Positions 35,601-46,660 of a DNA stretch of 64,000 nucleotides are shown here, in pieces; position 1 is the first letter of the stretch, and every line of letters starts with the position of its first letter. The notes below the pieces were generated by a model. It was not told the DNA's origin. It worked only from the letters and a program-made list of their open reading frames with translations, and searched no databases. Source of the DNA: Acanthaster planci (taxonomy: Eukaryota; Echinodermata; Asteroidea; Valvatida; Acanthasteridae); contig NW_019091488.1 in NCBI RefSeq assembly GCF_001949145.1, positions 576,754-640,753 of the forward strand, written 5' to 3'. The position numbers and the translations under genes are program-made.

Positions 35601-38600
35601 AATGCAACCTACTTCGGGTTCACCGTCTATTCGACCAGTCTGAGTGGTAATAGGTACCTCAACTTCTTCTTGTTGGCTCTCGTCGAGGCACCGGTCTATG
35701 GTATCGATTTCTTCATTGTCAGGAGGTACGGCAAACCTCTGCTGCACGAGAATCGAATTAAAGTAAAATATTCATAATTTCAAAAGGAGTGTGTTTTGTG
35801 TATTTATCGTGAAAACTCGATTCCATTTAGGACACAATTGACAGGCTTTCTAGAGGTTTTGGAATTTTTGTCATTGACTTTCAAAACCAATTGCAATCAT
35901 CAATGTGTACCAATATTTTCTTTCTTTTTTGCTTCAGATTTGGCCGGAAAAGGCCAGTCATCGCCTTTTTCTTCTCTGGAGCAATGGCGTGTCTGCTGAT
36001 TGCTTTCCTCCCTATGAAAACAGGTAGTATTGTGCGCACGTCTTTTTTTCCAGCAGCTTACGAATGGCAGTCTAATTTGTGAGTTTTTTGCGCTAACAAA
36101 CTATACGCGACGGGGGATCATTTGTGCCCCTTTACCACAAAAATCATCAACTTCTTTGACTCTCTTTTGCAATATGCCTTGCTTATGTTATTCGAGGCAA
36201 CTGAAAATGAGGCTGTAGGGGACTCGCTTGTCACTAAGGCAGTAAGCAAAAGGGATCTTTCCGTGGTTCCCGAGACAACCTTCGGGTTTGTGGAGGATTA
36301 CATCAAAGCAGTTGAGAGCAACAGCAAAAAGTTTCAAGTATTTTTCAGCAACCTGCATTCATAATCTGAAGGGTAAGCGGTTTTTTGACGGGAGTATGGT
36401 GGGAAAATTTGTTTACGGTTAGTTTGAAGGCTGTTTGTCATTCAGCGGGTTACATTTAATAACTGGGCTATTTCCTTTTGAAGTTCAGAATTCTCTAGAT
36501 GGTAATTCGAAAATTACAGACGTCATTTCATCATGTTGGGAGCGATTGATCATGGAGGAAGGAAAAGACTGGAGCAATTGAACTGCACCAAAATGCAATA
36601 ACGTGTACGGTAATAAGTGCTCCAAGAAGTCGTTTCAAAGTCACAATTTACGTTGAAATGTGGCCCAGGCCCGTCACGTTTGATCTTAAGAATCTACTTT
36701 TCAAGTTCAGCAGAATCTTGTTCTTTGGAAATCGGTGGAAGCTAATGGTCTTTGTCCGTGATTGCCACAACACGGCTCTGAACAATGTTTGCCGTGTTTG
36801 CCGACAGCGCGGGGTCCCCCTACAGCCTCTTTTTCAGTTCCGGTGCATAAAATTTGCATATGAATTAAGAAGGGCCTATTTGGTAGTCAGCATACTTTGA
36901 ATCTTCAAGTCCCTCGATCGTACAATAAGCAACACATGACAGGGCATTTGCAATTGCTCTCGCAATATGGTTCGCAGTGTATATTTTTACATTTATACTG
37001 TCTAATAGTTTTTATCCTTTTTGTCATCATTGCCTAATATTTTTATGTTAGTTTTATTTGTACAGCGCTATTGAATTACTTTAATAAAGCTGGAGCTCCA
37101 GAAAATAATTAAATGTTAAATTACCTTCAGCCAGTGGACTGGATTTATCAGCCCTTCTGGTTGCCATGGCGATGATAGGGAAATTCTACGCCAACGCTGC
37201 CTTTGAAGTCACACTGCTGATAAGTGCTGAGGTCTTCCCCACGGTGCTTCGGTAAGGACAGAGATCAGAGACAGTGCCTACCCAGGGGTGCAAATGAGGA
37301 AACAAGAAATATTTAAAAGCAGACAGGAAAACGCTGGGAAGTAATTCCGAAGTGGATGCAAACAAAACACTTAGTTTCACAAATGATTTATATCAATAAG
37401 AGCAACCCAGAAAGTCTTGATATTTCGATAGAGAAAATTGGCCCTATATGCCCCTCTTCACTGCAGTGGACCCTTCTCCCTCTCTCTTGATGGTGATTAC
37501 AAGGTCATACCGTAAAGTGTTTAAATGCCCATCGTTCCTCTTTTGATAGGAACACTGCAACAGGTAGTTCATCCACTATCGGAAGGAGTAGCGCCATCAT
37601 GGCACCGTTCATTGTGTATCTGGTAAGTGACAGCGGTATCACTTTGAATCATGCGATGACACAAGCCCATGCCGTTGGTTTTAAAATGTGCAGGCTGTTG
37701 TGGTCTTGAATATAGCTGGTGAATCCTCGGGCCGTCAAGAAATAACAGGGTGATGGTGAATAAATTCAGTATACTTTAAAACTATCGGGATTAAGTTTGT
37801 TTTGTTACCATTACAATAAATACATGTTTCTATATATTTATTTCATGTTGGCTTAAAAGAAATCACACTCTGTGGTTACATTAATGTTAAGTTTGATTGT
37901 ACAAAGTCGAAATTATTATCAACATGTAGGGAAAAGAAACACTGTGCTTTTGGCTTTCTCTATTAAACAAAAAAGAATTCAGACTGGAAAGAAGTAGGAA
38001 AGAAAAAGGGTATTATACAAAGTTAAAACTATAGTTTTCAGTAGAAAAAAATCGATCTATTCAATAGCACCAACATTTTTGGAGATTTTATTACACAAGA
38101 CGTCGATATGTTTAATCCAAGAAAGATTTTAACCAATGCAATTGTCCAGGAATTTAGTGCTTTTGACCTTGTTCAGAAAAGCCATCGACAATAAGCATGA
38201 GATCGTCTTTGCTATCACATTGACAATATGGGGTCTTTCACCATCTGTGTTACAAACCTTATTGATATATCGGTGTGGGAGGCCCTGGGCTTGGCACTTA
38301 TACTGTATGGACGGCAAGACATTTAAATTGAAGGTCATGTACACTAAAAACAGAAGGGCGAATGAGCCTGTTTTATATTTCTAATTGGCAAGGTCATTCG
38401 AGAACAAAAACGCGCTTGGGTGTCGGTGTATGGCGACGTTGATAGGGCAGATCTCGTGAGCGCGTAGGCCTGTTGCTGTTCGCGAATGACCAGAAGACTT
38501 CATTTTGAGCATGCGCTGTTAGAACATTCACCGTTGGAACACAGAACTAGCTTTTGAAAAGCAAAATGAAACCACACAACAGCGTTTGTGTTCAAACAGG

Positions 38601-38880
38601 CTGTTTGGAATACTGTGCAATGAGAGGAGATAATGTACGAGATTGAATGAAATTTTGACCGAGCCATCCTCTTACCTCTCTGGTAACCGACCCCACTTTT
38701 TCTCTCACGACACAGACAGAAGTCCGGAGCTTCTTGCCCATGGTTATCTTTGGGTGCCTGTCGCTGGTAGCCTCCGGGCTTGTGATCCTGCTCCCCGAGA
38801 CAAAGAACAAACCACTACCGGAGACATACGACGACGCCTTCAAGTTGCTCGAGAGCCGTGAAGAAGACACAAAGCTGTGA
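32697..38880 (+). CDS. SLC22-family organic ion transporter, copy 2 (intact)
   Basis: Exons 32697-33035, 33588-33818, 34039-34235, 34512-34934, 35591-35725, 35938-36023, 37131-37251, 37550-37622 and 38716-38880 join without a stop to 589 residues, with every exon length identical to copy 1. The ATG follows TTTTTAAGAG in both copies. Features: N-terminal TM, a glycosylation-rich extracellular loop, [35 protein letters not shown], an unusually long hydrophilic stretch of roughly 90 residues between TM6 and TM7, [24 protein letters not shown] and [12 protein letters not shown]. This order is diagnostic of SLC22 within the major facilitator superfamily; family members are usually about 550 residues. 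Exon 1 differs from copy 1 at 12 of 113 residues. Expected to act in the plasma membrane as an organic ion carrier; substrate unknown. Confidence 0.92.
33351..33444. repeat. (TTTG)n microsatellite, intron 1 of SLC22 copy 2
   Basis: About twenty TTTG units with one GGGGTGTTGGG interruption. The array is expanded relative to copy 1. Confidence 0.9.
35123..35527. mobile_element. 405-bp MITE with TTAA target duplication
   Basis: Flanked by TTAA at 35,119-35,122 and 35,528-35,531. Ends are inverted repeats (GATGGCTGAA versus GACGGACTAA on the reverse complement), extending inward through AAGCCTTTT-CGAGTTA and ATACCTCGTGATTT. Copy 1 intron 4 shows the empty site, GAATTAATCCGATG. TTAA duplications are characteristic of piggyBac-type transposition, so this is probably a non-autonomous piggyBac relative. 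Confidence 0.8.
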
Positions 38881-39439
38881 TTACTCAAACAATGTTTGTT
38901 TTATTCAACTCGTTTCAGTATGAGTACTGAACTGCCACGTCTTTTAAACTATATGCCTCCATAGTATGGCACTTGCGTGTAGCAGGTTATTAAAATAATT
39001 TCATTCTGAGCATTGTATATTTATTCGAGCAGACAGTAAACTAATTTATTAAGTTTAAAACGAGAAAAGGTTTTTATATAACTAATTTGAGGATTTAAAA
39101 TACCTGGGACCTCTGGATAAAGCATATAAAGGATCCAGGAAATGCCTTTTTCTTAGAATCACTTTTTTGTGTATCTCTGTACTCTTCTTCCATGTATGAA
39201 GGCTGTTTGACATCTTTTTTTAAGTTACGTGAATTGAAAGGTACACTTTTTTAAACATTTAAAATTGACCAAGCATTTCTCGACAAGTGACAAGTGACAA
39301 GCTATTGCTTCAATGTAAATCCAGGAAGACATGGTTTAAGTTGCATCTTTTTATGTTCAAATTGTGAAATCCAAATTTGTCATCTGGTAACATTTCTGTG
39401 AAAAGGATACTTGCTGGCTTCTTGCCATAAACGTAAAGC

Positions 39440-39445
39440 AATAAA
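39440..39445 (+). terminator. Candidate polyadenylation signal, SLC22 copy 2
   Basis: AATAAA in the same conserved context (AAAGCAATAAACTGCC) as in copy 1. Confidence 0.35.
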
Positions 39446-39974
39446 CTGCCAAAGAAAATGAAACATACCATAGCAGTGCTTCAAATATCTTAACATTTGC
39501 TTTGCAAAAATTGGTGCAACATTGAGATCCACTGCCTACGATGACATCATAGGTCTGCTCATGAATATACAAATGCACATTAGCATAAAACAAATATAGC
39601 TCCAAAATATGGGTTAAAATTGCAAAACAGAATTTTAAAATGAGGTTTATTAAAACCCAATGGTCCAATTTAAAGGGTTTTTAGTAAAAGTTATAAAAAT
39701 ATATCTATTTCATGATTCCTTTTAAGCAAATATTTTCTCCGTATTTTTCAGTGTCAATACTGCTCTACTGCGTTGTTGAATTTTACGACTAGGTTACAAG
39801 TCAAATTTTAAATGAACGAATGTAATGGTAACCACGCTCTTCAAAACCAGTTAGATTTCGTCCAGCGTGTCGAAGGCAAATGCATGTAGTATTCCAGTCA
39901 TTTATTCACTGTTTTTCCAGGGATACAATGACAGAGAGGTCCCCAACCATTACTAACAACATCCAAGCTTTATT

Positions 39975-40035
39975 ATGCATGTTGTGTTGCATGTCGTATT
40001 GCATGTCGTGTTGCATGTCGTGTTATATGTCATAC
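39975..40035. repeat. Short minisatellite, unit 3 copy
   Basis: About five GCATGTCGTGTT-like units at the paralogous position. Confidence 0.7.
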
Positions 40036-40654
40036 TGCTCCTGTGTACACGAAGATTGTAAAAATTATGCCACATCGCCCACCTTCGTCCAAATACTGTT
40101 ATTATCATTCATCGTTGGTGTATATGGAAGTAAGCGACTGTGCCAGTTTTGACGTATACTTGGATTTCATCGCTCAGAAATGCATGGGCAGGGAGTGACT
40201 GAAAGTCAAGTTACTTGCAAGCGTCTATTTTTTCACTTTGTCTTTATGTATTATGCTGCAAGCGGGGAAGAGCAAACACGCAGAGCAGGTAAATTGTTTG
40301 CAGGAGAAGAGTTCGCACCTTGGATTTATTGTATGTTCCTTTGGAGAAAACATTCGAGCTTGAGGTTCACGGTTCCTTACAAAACATGTGGCAGGACACA
40401 ACCTCGTGTCGGACATAATGGCTTAATTGCACTAAAAGGTACAATTATTGGGAACACAGGCACAAAAGATAAAACTCCGATCTCGATAACAGCCGACTTC
40501 ATTACACGTACGCATTATTTGGCCTGGGCTTGTGTATTTGAAGACATACAAGCAAATTGCATCATGCCAACCCAATCGTAGTTGCACCGTACTTCATGAA
40601 ATTCGATATGAGTTAATCCATAATTTACCATCGTTATTTTCATGATTGTACCAT

Positions 40655-41560
40655 TGAAAGTTTAAGTGTTAAGAATTTACCAAGTTAGTTACGAATGGAC
40701 ATTTAAAACTTTACTGTACAGTCTTGGAGTCTTCTTCTATAATCATTATGTAACCTTTTATTTAGTGCAGACTGCCCGAGTGGCAATCCAGGAATATTTT
40801 CCTCATTGTTAGTTAATCTACATTAGGGGTTTCATTTAAGGAAAGCAGCAGCATTGTACTTTGAAAGTACGGTGGAAATCGCGTTAATTCTGGCTGACTG
40901 TTTCTTTGTCAAGATGGGAACCATGCAGTTTTCTACCTTGGAACTGGTGTTCCGTGCAGACAGTGGCTGTATCCACCAGCGGCCTGTGTCTTCCACGTCG
41001 TCGTTCTGATGACTCCACGGGCCTTATTTTGTGTAGCAGATAGTTTATTCAACTGGCTGCCATTTTCATGACCGGTGACGGATACCGGCTGTGGTACTGG
41101 TGTCACCGCCTTCCTGGTTGTGGGGCTGGTTCCATCTTTCCGAATTTTCAGCGGGTCCGATGCTCGTCTCGCGTAATGAGACTTTTTTATAAATTGAACT
41201 TTCGTTTCGTGTGTCCAGGCAGACTTCCTACATTCCCGTTTAAATCCACTGTGTGGCCAACTTCCTGCATTCCCGTTTGGATCCACTGTGTTGCCGACTT
41301 CCTGCATTCCCGTTTGGATCCACTGTGTTACCGCGTACCGAAGCTGCTGGTCAGGCAAGTTCTTGGAATTAATGTTAAATGTATAAGTTTGATTTAATGT
41401 GAAGATGTAAATGTAAATTGATCTGTCTATAACATGATTCTATTGAATTCGATTGCTTTGACATTTTGATTGCCTGTGATATTGAATAGTCGGAACTTCT
41501 AGATTTATAAATTTGAGAATCGTGTTTTGAGCCCGATTTATTTTGTAATAAATGTCACCG
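40655..41560. mobile_element. 0.9-kb insertion specific to unit 3
   Basis: The flanks are contiguous in units 1 and 2 (GTTTGTACCA followed by GCAAT...ATCACTGCTTTC) but separated here. The minus strand holds a 141-codon open frame (41,358-40,933), basic and Thr/Pro-rich, without a recognised domain. Three 37-bp tandem repeats lie within it. It may be a degenerate retroelement fragment; no terminal repeats were identified. Confidence 0.45.
41224..41334. repeat. Three 37-bp tandem repeats
   Basis: Units CTTCCTGCATTCCCGTTTGG plus ATCCACTGTGTTGCCGA, the first diverged and the last two nearly identical. Confidence 0.9.
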
Positions 41561-42545
41561 CTTTCTTTGCTAATACACACGCCTCGCCTTTATTGTGTAG
41601 ACTTCACTAGAGACGTAACAGAGGATGTACAGATGATATCATAAGCCCTAAGCTATAGAGTCTGAAAGTAAACGGTCACACAGCGAGCTTCCGGAGCCCT
41701 GGCAAGGTCAACCTATGGGGGTTTTACACAAGGCCGTCCAATAACGTTAATATAATATTTTGAAGAATGATTCCAAACTGAAAACATCCGATTAAATACT
41801 CAGTTTGGAATGTTACTTTTATCTTCCTTTAGTAACATTTTGGACAGTTATCTAGAAAGGGGTGTAATGTAAGCCTTGTGGCAAATACTGCATGGGTGAT
41901 TTTGAAGAATGGTAGAAAAGTATCGTGGGAAGGAAAAAGGGGGCAATGTTTGCTCCTTTTTCCTTCCCACAATGCCTTTCTACCATTCTGCAAAATCACC
42001 CATGCTGTATTTGCGATAAGGCTTATCGTTCCAATAGGTCTCCTTGTTCATGCACGTTTTTTTCACTCCCCGCGCTCACGTGAAAATGAGATTGTACAAG
42101 TTGCAGAGATTTATCTACCTGCAGTCGATGGGTTCTAGATTCAGTCGAGTCACTTATCGCAATTTTTGTGAGCAAAATTAAACATTAGAATATTTCTTAA
42201 AAGCAGATAATTGCTTATAAATAAAAAAAACGATCTTTAAAATATTTTGACTTTTTTTAATTTTAGCTTTTACTGATAGATTACCTTAAAATCTGCGTAC
42301 GAGACCACTGCAATGCACTGCTGTTCACATATAATTTTTAGATTTTCGGAAATGATACGGCCATTTTGGGAAGGATATTATTCTGTTAGGTCAGGTAATT
42401 TCAGTTTCTATGAAATAATATGCTAGCAAATATTTTACAAACGCCTTTTTCCGAGGCAGTTTTTAGAAGTAAATGAACGAAGAAACAACAAATATTCTGA
42501 AATTTTTGCGCCAAGGGCGCCAACAGGGGTCGACTTTCAGGATGT
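41560..42545 (+). repeat. Repeat B, copy 5 (unit 3)
   Basis: Full-length member from CTTTGCTAATACACACGCCTC to GGTCGACTTTCAGGATG, interrupted by a 156-bp palindrome. No SLC22 exon follows; CpG-rich fold-back DNA starts instead. Confidence 0.8.
41870..42025. mobile_element. 156-bp near-perfect palindrome (MITE-like hairpin)
   Basis: Two arms of about 70 nt, TAAGCCTTGTGGCAAATACT... and its near-exact reverse complement ending ...GCGATAAGGCTTA, surround a loop of about 16 nt. It interrupts repeat B, and the other B copies lack it. Possible TA duplication. Its RNA would be a long hairpin. Confidence 0.85.
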
Positions 42546-42559
42546 GTTCGCGCGGTTAC

Positions 42560-43240
42560 TCCTGTTAGCACAGGTTTCTGGTGTACTATTTCCCACGTAC
42601 ATTTCTGTCTCTCTCTTTAGCCTCCCTCCAGGCGACACGACTCGACGGCGCGACGGCTCCCTTGCGTCGTGCCGTCGGGTCGCAACTTCGCCTTCTTGCC
42701 TTTACGTTTGCACACACGACGCGTCGCGTCGTGCGTTGCGTCTTGCCGTCGCCCGTCGTGTCGTCCTGGCTTACGTCCTTTCCTTGTTATGGTGTTCTAT
42801 TCCCGCCATTTTGGCGTCGCGTCGTACCGTTGCTCCGACGCCACGACGCAACGGCACGACGTCGTGCCGTCGCGTCGTGCCGTCGCCTCCTTTCTTATTG
42901 AGTTCATGCTAAGCTAATTTCGTCGCGTCGTGCCGTCCCGTCGTGCTATTTCTTGTTAATGTCGCATCGTGCCGGCGCGTCGTGCCGTCGTATCGTGCCC
43001 TCGTGGCGTCGCGTCTTGCCGTCGTGGCGTCGTGTTGTGCCGTCGTGGCGTCGCGTCGCCCGCCATTGCACGTTTTTATACATTGTGGATTAGGCCGTCG
43101 CGTCGTGCCGTCGCGTCGTGCTGTCGTGCCGTTGCGTCGTGCTGTCGTACCGTCGTGTCGTACCGTCGCGTCTTGCCGTCGTGCCATCGCGTCGTGCCGT
43201 CTCGTTTGTGCTGCTAGCAGCTTTGCATTCTGGGATTGTC
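42560..43240. mobile_element. CpG-dense minisatellite element, member 1
   Basis: Begins with CTCTCTCTTTAGCCTCCCTCCAGG-like sequence shared with member 3, then arrays of GCCGTCGT (8 bp) and GCCGTCGCGTCGT (13 bp) modules in one orientation, with short unique spacers (GTTCTATTCCCGCCATTTTGG). The open frames rich in Arg, Ser, Ala and Val on several frames follow from the repeat and are not genes. Confidence 0.75.
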
Positions 43241-43244
43241 AATA

Positions 43245-43950
43245 AAGGGCGGATGGTGATAGTGAGCTTGTTAATTGAACGATGCAAGATGTCGGGGATT
43301 TACACATTGCTCGATTCTCAATTGCCTCTTCTCGTCAATAATATCCTTTTCACAATGTTTAGCTTTTTAAATGCATGTTTATAAAATAATTACCGCAATG
43401 AGACAACTAGCTTCCATTATGTTTATCCGGGGCTTTTCATGGGCATTAGGATTAACATTACTAGGCTTGGCCTCTACTGTAGCGAAGATCACATAATGCA
43501 AAGCTAAACGCTAAAGCCCGACATTAGTGAATTAGGCCTATTTTACTTACCTGCGTGATCCTTGCACCTGGCACGTGTTGAAATCCTTGATATTAAAATT
43601 CTAATATTATTTATTTATCTTACACAAATAAGAAAAAACACACACAAACAAATGATTTTTAAAAGTTGTCAATGGTGGTTAACTCTTCAATTAAAACACC
43701 TTGTAATGTTATTCCAATAGCCCAAGTAATTTCCCATGGCAGTAATGTTATAAGCACAGTGGAGACGAAGCCTATTCAGAACGGCATGCATACACATACT
43801 TGATTCTGCTCGAACCCAATAATGTGTTCATCTAGTCCCAGGGATCGTAGTATTTCGTCCATTGTTGATCTAGGCCGGCCTACTCGCCCGAACTTTGTCT
43901 TGCCTTGAGAGGTACAATAAATTAGGTGGATTCGGCAGCTAGCTGAGAGA
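43245..43950. other. Non-coding spacer between fold-back elements
   Basis: AT-rich sequence with no repeat or coding signal recognised. Confidence 0.6.
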
Positions 43951-44635
43951 GGGCGCCACAACTCTATTACGTCATCAGTATGGCGGCGAGGGCACGACGC
44001 GACGGTGAAAAAGACACGACGCGACGGTGAAAAGACGCGACGCGACGGACCGACGGCACGATGCGACAGATCGACGGCACGACGCGACGGCAAGACGCGA
44101 CAGCACGACGCAACGGTACGATGCGACGCCACGACGCGACGGCACGACGCAACGGCACGACGCCACGACGCGACGGTAACATACAAAAAGGGAAATGCAT
44201 TAGGCCTAAACGCAGTGTAAAATTTATTGAGCAGTGGGCGACGGCACGACGCAACGGCACGACGCGACGGNCCTTGTTGCATTTTTTTCTGCCTAAACTA
44301 CGGTGTTCTATAACCGCCAAAATTGCGCGAAGTCGCGACGCTACGACAGCTCTGCCGCGTCGTGCCGTCGCGTCGTGGCGTCGCCTCCTTTCTCATTACT
44401 TTTATGCTACTTTATGCTACGTATAATGCATTACGTCGTGCTGTCATGGCGTCGCATTGTGCCGTCGTGACGCAGCGTCGGTACGTCGCGTCGTGCCGTA
44501 GCGTCGTGACGTCGCGTCGTATCGTCGCGTCGTACTGTCGCGTCTTGCCGTCGCGTCGTGCCGGCCCGTCGTGCCCTCGCATCATTGTGCTCTCGCCGTC
44601 TCCTCATCACGGATAGAAATAGGGGGCGCCCTTAG
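43951..44635. mobile_element. CpG-dense fold-back element, member 2 (both arms)
   Basis: The left arm (43,975-44,275) is made of ACGACGCGACGGC modules. The right arm (44,350-44,600) is made of the reverse-complement GCCGTCGCGTCGT modules. The outer ends match as inverted repeats (GGGCGCC... then GGCGAGGGCACGACG on the left; the right end gives GGCGAGAGCAC when reversed). Flanks TGAGAGA and TTAGAGA could be a decayed target duplication. A single N at 44,271 marks an assembly join in the left arm. The core contains TTGCATTTTTTTCTGCCTAAAC, shared with member 3. Confidence 0.75.
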
Positions 44636-46264
44636 AGACAGAGTTAAGTTCAATTTTCATTCTTCATGATCAAATCTTGCAGGCCCTGTGGGCGCATTCC
44701 ACCCAATTGTTGGATTCTTGGGCGAGAGCTAATTAATATTTTATGATCCCACGGGGTTTTTACAATAAGACATGCCATGATCAAGAGGGATCATAGAAAC
44801 ATTTCTATAAATCCCGAATTTGGGGCTCATTGTTTCCACTTCAGGGTATTTCTTACACAAAAGCCCCAAATTGCGGACCTATTTTGGATAGAGGCGGGCG
44901 GCTACATTCAGAGCCGAGTGCATAATTTTACTACTCTTTGGAAGGTTTCTTCGGGGAAAGGTGGATTAAAAAAATTCACGTGGCTAACCCCTATAAAACT
45001 GAAACGATCTTCTGGCCATAGTCTTGAATTTCCCGTGAAAAAAACGCAGCATCTGATTTTGCACCGTTTTCTTGGGGCGCGTATTTGGTGTAGTGGAACC
45101 ATTGATCTCCTTATAAAGACTGAATAGGTCATAGCACATTGTTATGTGCGTGTGTGGCCGTACAATGGCGGCACGTTGTGTTTCAGTTGGGTAATGCGAT
45201 GCTGTATGGTGCGCATTTAGTCAAAATTGATTATGGAGAAAAAATTCTAACGCAAGAATATCATTTCTCGAAGTAACAGACCATTTTCTTATTAAATAAC
45301 CCATTCGAAACTGAAAAAATAACCTGTTTTTTTCTGTTTCTTGTGTTTGTTTTGTTTTTTCTTCATTTTTCACACCTCTTGTGTACGGTCTTGCTCGGGC
45401 AATGTTGTCACTTTGGGTCGGTTCAATCAATTTGTTGCGTGTGTAAACATTAAAGTTTCACCAAGACCCACAAGGTTTTACACTATAATGTCCAACTGTC
45501 CATGTCTTTTTTCGTCTGGTGTCAATGAGTCAACACTGAAAAACTTTATCAATTATATGCAAAAAGCCTTAATTTTGATTTTAAAGACCTACAGGAAACA
45601 CTGTACTGAAATTCATTCGTATACTGAATAAATTTATTGGAAACTGATACGTTTGAAAATCTTTTCTTTGAGCACAACATGAGCTTTGACTGAAACCTTC
45701 TGAATGTGCGGCTCGCATGTCAAAAGCTGCTCCTTCTTCCAAACTTGATTTTACCATCGATCTCCGGCAGTTCTCTGCTGCGCACACCTCAACCATTATT
45801 CTTTCCAAATTTATTCCATTCTGGGGACAGAATTCAGTTTTTCTTCGAAATCTGACGATTGAAGTACAATAACCCTAGCCAGCAGTTTTGAAATCTCCGT
45901 TTGAAAGTGCACGCAACAAAATTCGCAATGCATGTTATTTGCCCTCCTGAAAACATGCACACGCTGGGCGCATTTTGGACGCAATGTCCTATCCAGTCTT
46001 TATCCGGTTCGTAAGTGACTTCGTTTCAAAGGCAGACGCGCTACGATTTGCAGGCTCCCTTTCGACGATCGCGGAAGTTGCGCGTTAACTTCCGGTTCCA
46101 TGGTTCCACATAAACGGCGTTCAATGCATGTAACCCTATGTGCAGTGGGCGTGGTTTAAACTGAAGTGACGTCACACTTAAGAACCGCATAATGAAGATC
46201 AATGAGTGTAACCCTAGGGCCCTATGCTCGAACATTATTTTTTTCCCAGGACTTGTGACATACG
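44636..46264. other. Non-coding stretch, no gene supported
   Basis: Includes a 116-codon plus-strand open frame (44,777-45,127) without a recognised domain or codon bias. No RNA gene or repeat was identified. Confidence 0.5.
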
Positions 46265-46660
46265 CCCTTGTGGTGTACTATTTACGACAAACATTTCTCT
46301 CTCTCTTTAGCCTCCCTCTAGGCGACGCAACTACACGACGCGACGCCACGACGGCTCCCTTGCGCCGTGCCGTCAGGTCGCACCGTCGCCTTCTTGCCAT
46401 TACTTTTGCACACACACGACGCGTCGCGCCGTCGCCCTCGTCGTCGGTCCTTTCCATGTTGCATTTTTCCCGCCTAAACGTCGCCCCTTCCGTCGCCCGT
46501 GGCGTCGTGCGTCGCATGGTACGTCGTGTCGTACATCACATCGCCTATTACGTCGCCTGAAGCACGACGCACGACACGACGCACGACACGACGCGACGCG
46601 TCGTGTGCTGTCGCCCTTTGCTTCTTGGCGTTTATAGAGGGCGCCTTTACTGTTTTCTTT
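46265..46660. mobile_element. CpG-dense fold-back element, member 3
   Basis: Starts like member 1 (TTTCTCTCTCTCTTTAGCCTC) and has short CGTCG-rich arms in both orientations around TTGCATTTTTCCCGCCTAAAC. It ends with GAGGGCGCC, the terminus seen in member 2. An inner perfect hairpin surrounds GCACGACACGACGCG. Confidence 0.7.

Larger units (their letters stand above)
25195..39740. repeat. Segmental duplication, unit 2
   Basis: Second copy of the unit, starting with the same sequence (around AATGAACGAATGTAATGG) that opens units 1 and 3. It carries the intact SLC22 copy 2. Unit-2-only material includes 26,125-27,050, the inverted-repeat block near 28,945-30,305 and the MITE in intron 4. Confidence 0.85.
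39745..42545. repeat. Segmental duplication, truncated unit 3
   Basis: The module that opens the other units recurs at 39,745-40,655 and is followed, after a 0.9-kb insert, by a full repeat B to about 42,545. No SLC22 exon follows. A short further match to unit 2 (27,115-27,200) appears at 47,840-47,930. Confidence 0.8.

Noticed and set aside
18633-38880. SLC22 copies as two alleles wrongly placed in tandem
   Set aside because: Not excluded, but 12 of 113 residues differ in exon 1, several large insertions are unit-specific and a third partial unit exists, so true duplication is favoured.
42544-44616. Many overlapping Arg/Ser/Ala/Val-rich frames
   Set aside because: They arise in several frames at once from the CGTCG minisatellite, which lacks stop codons.
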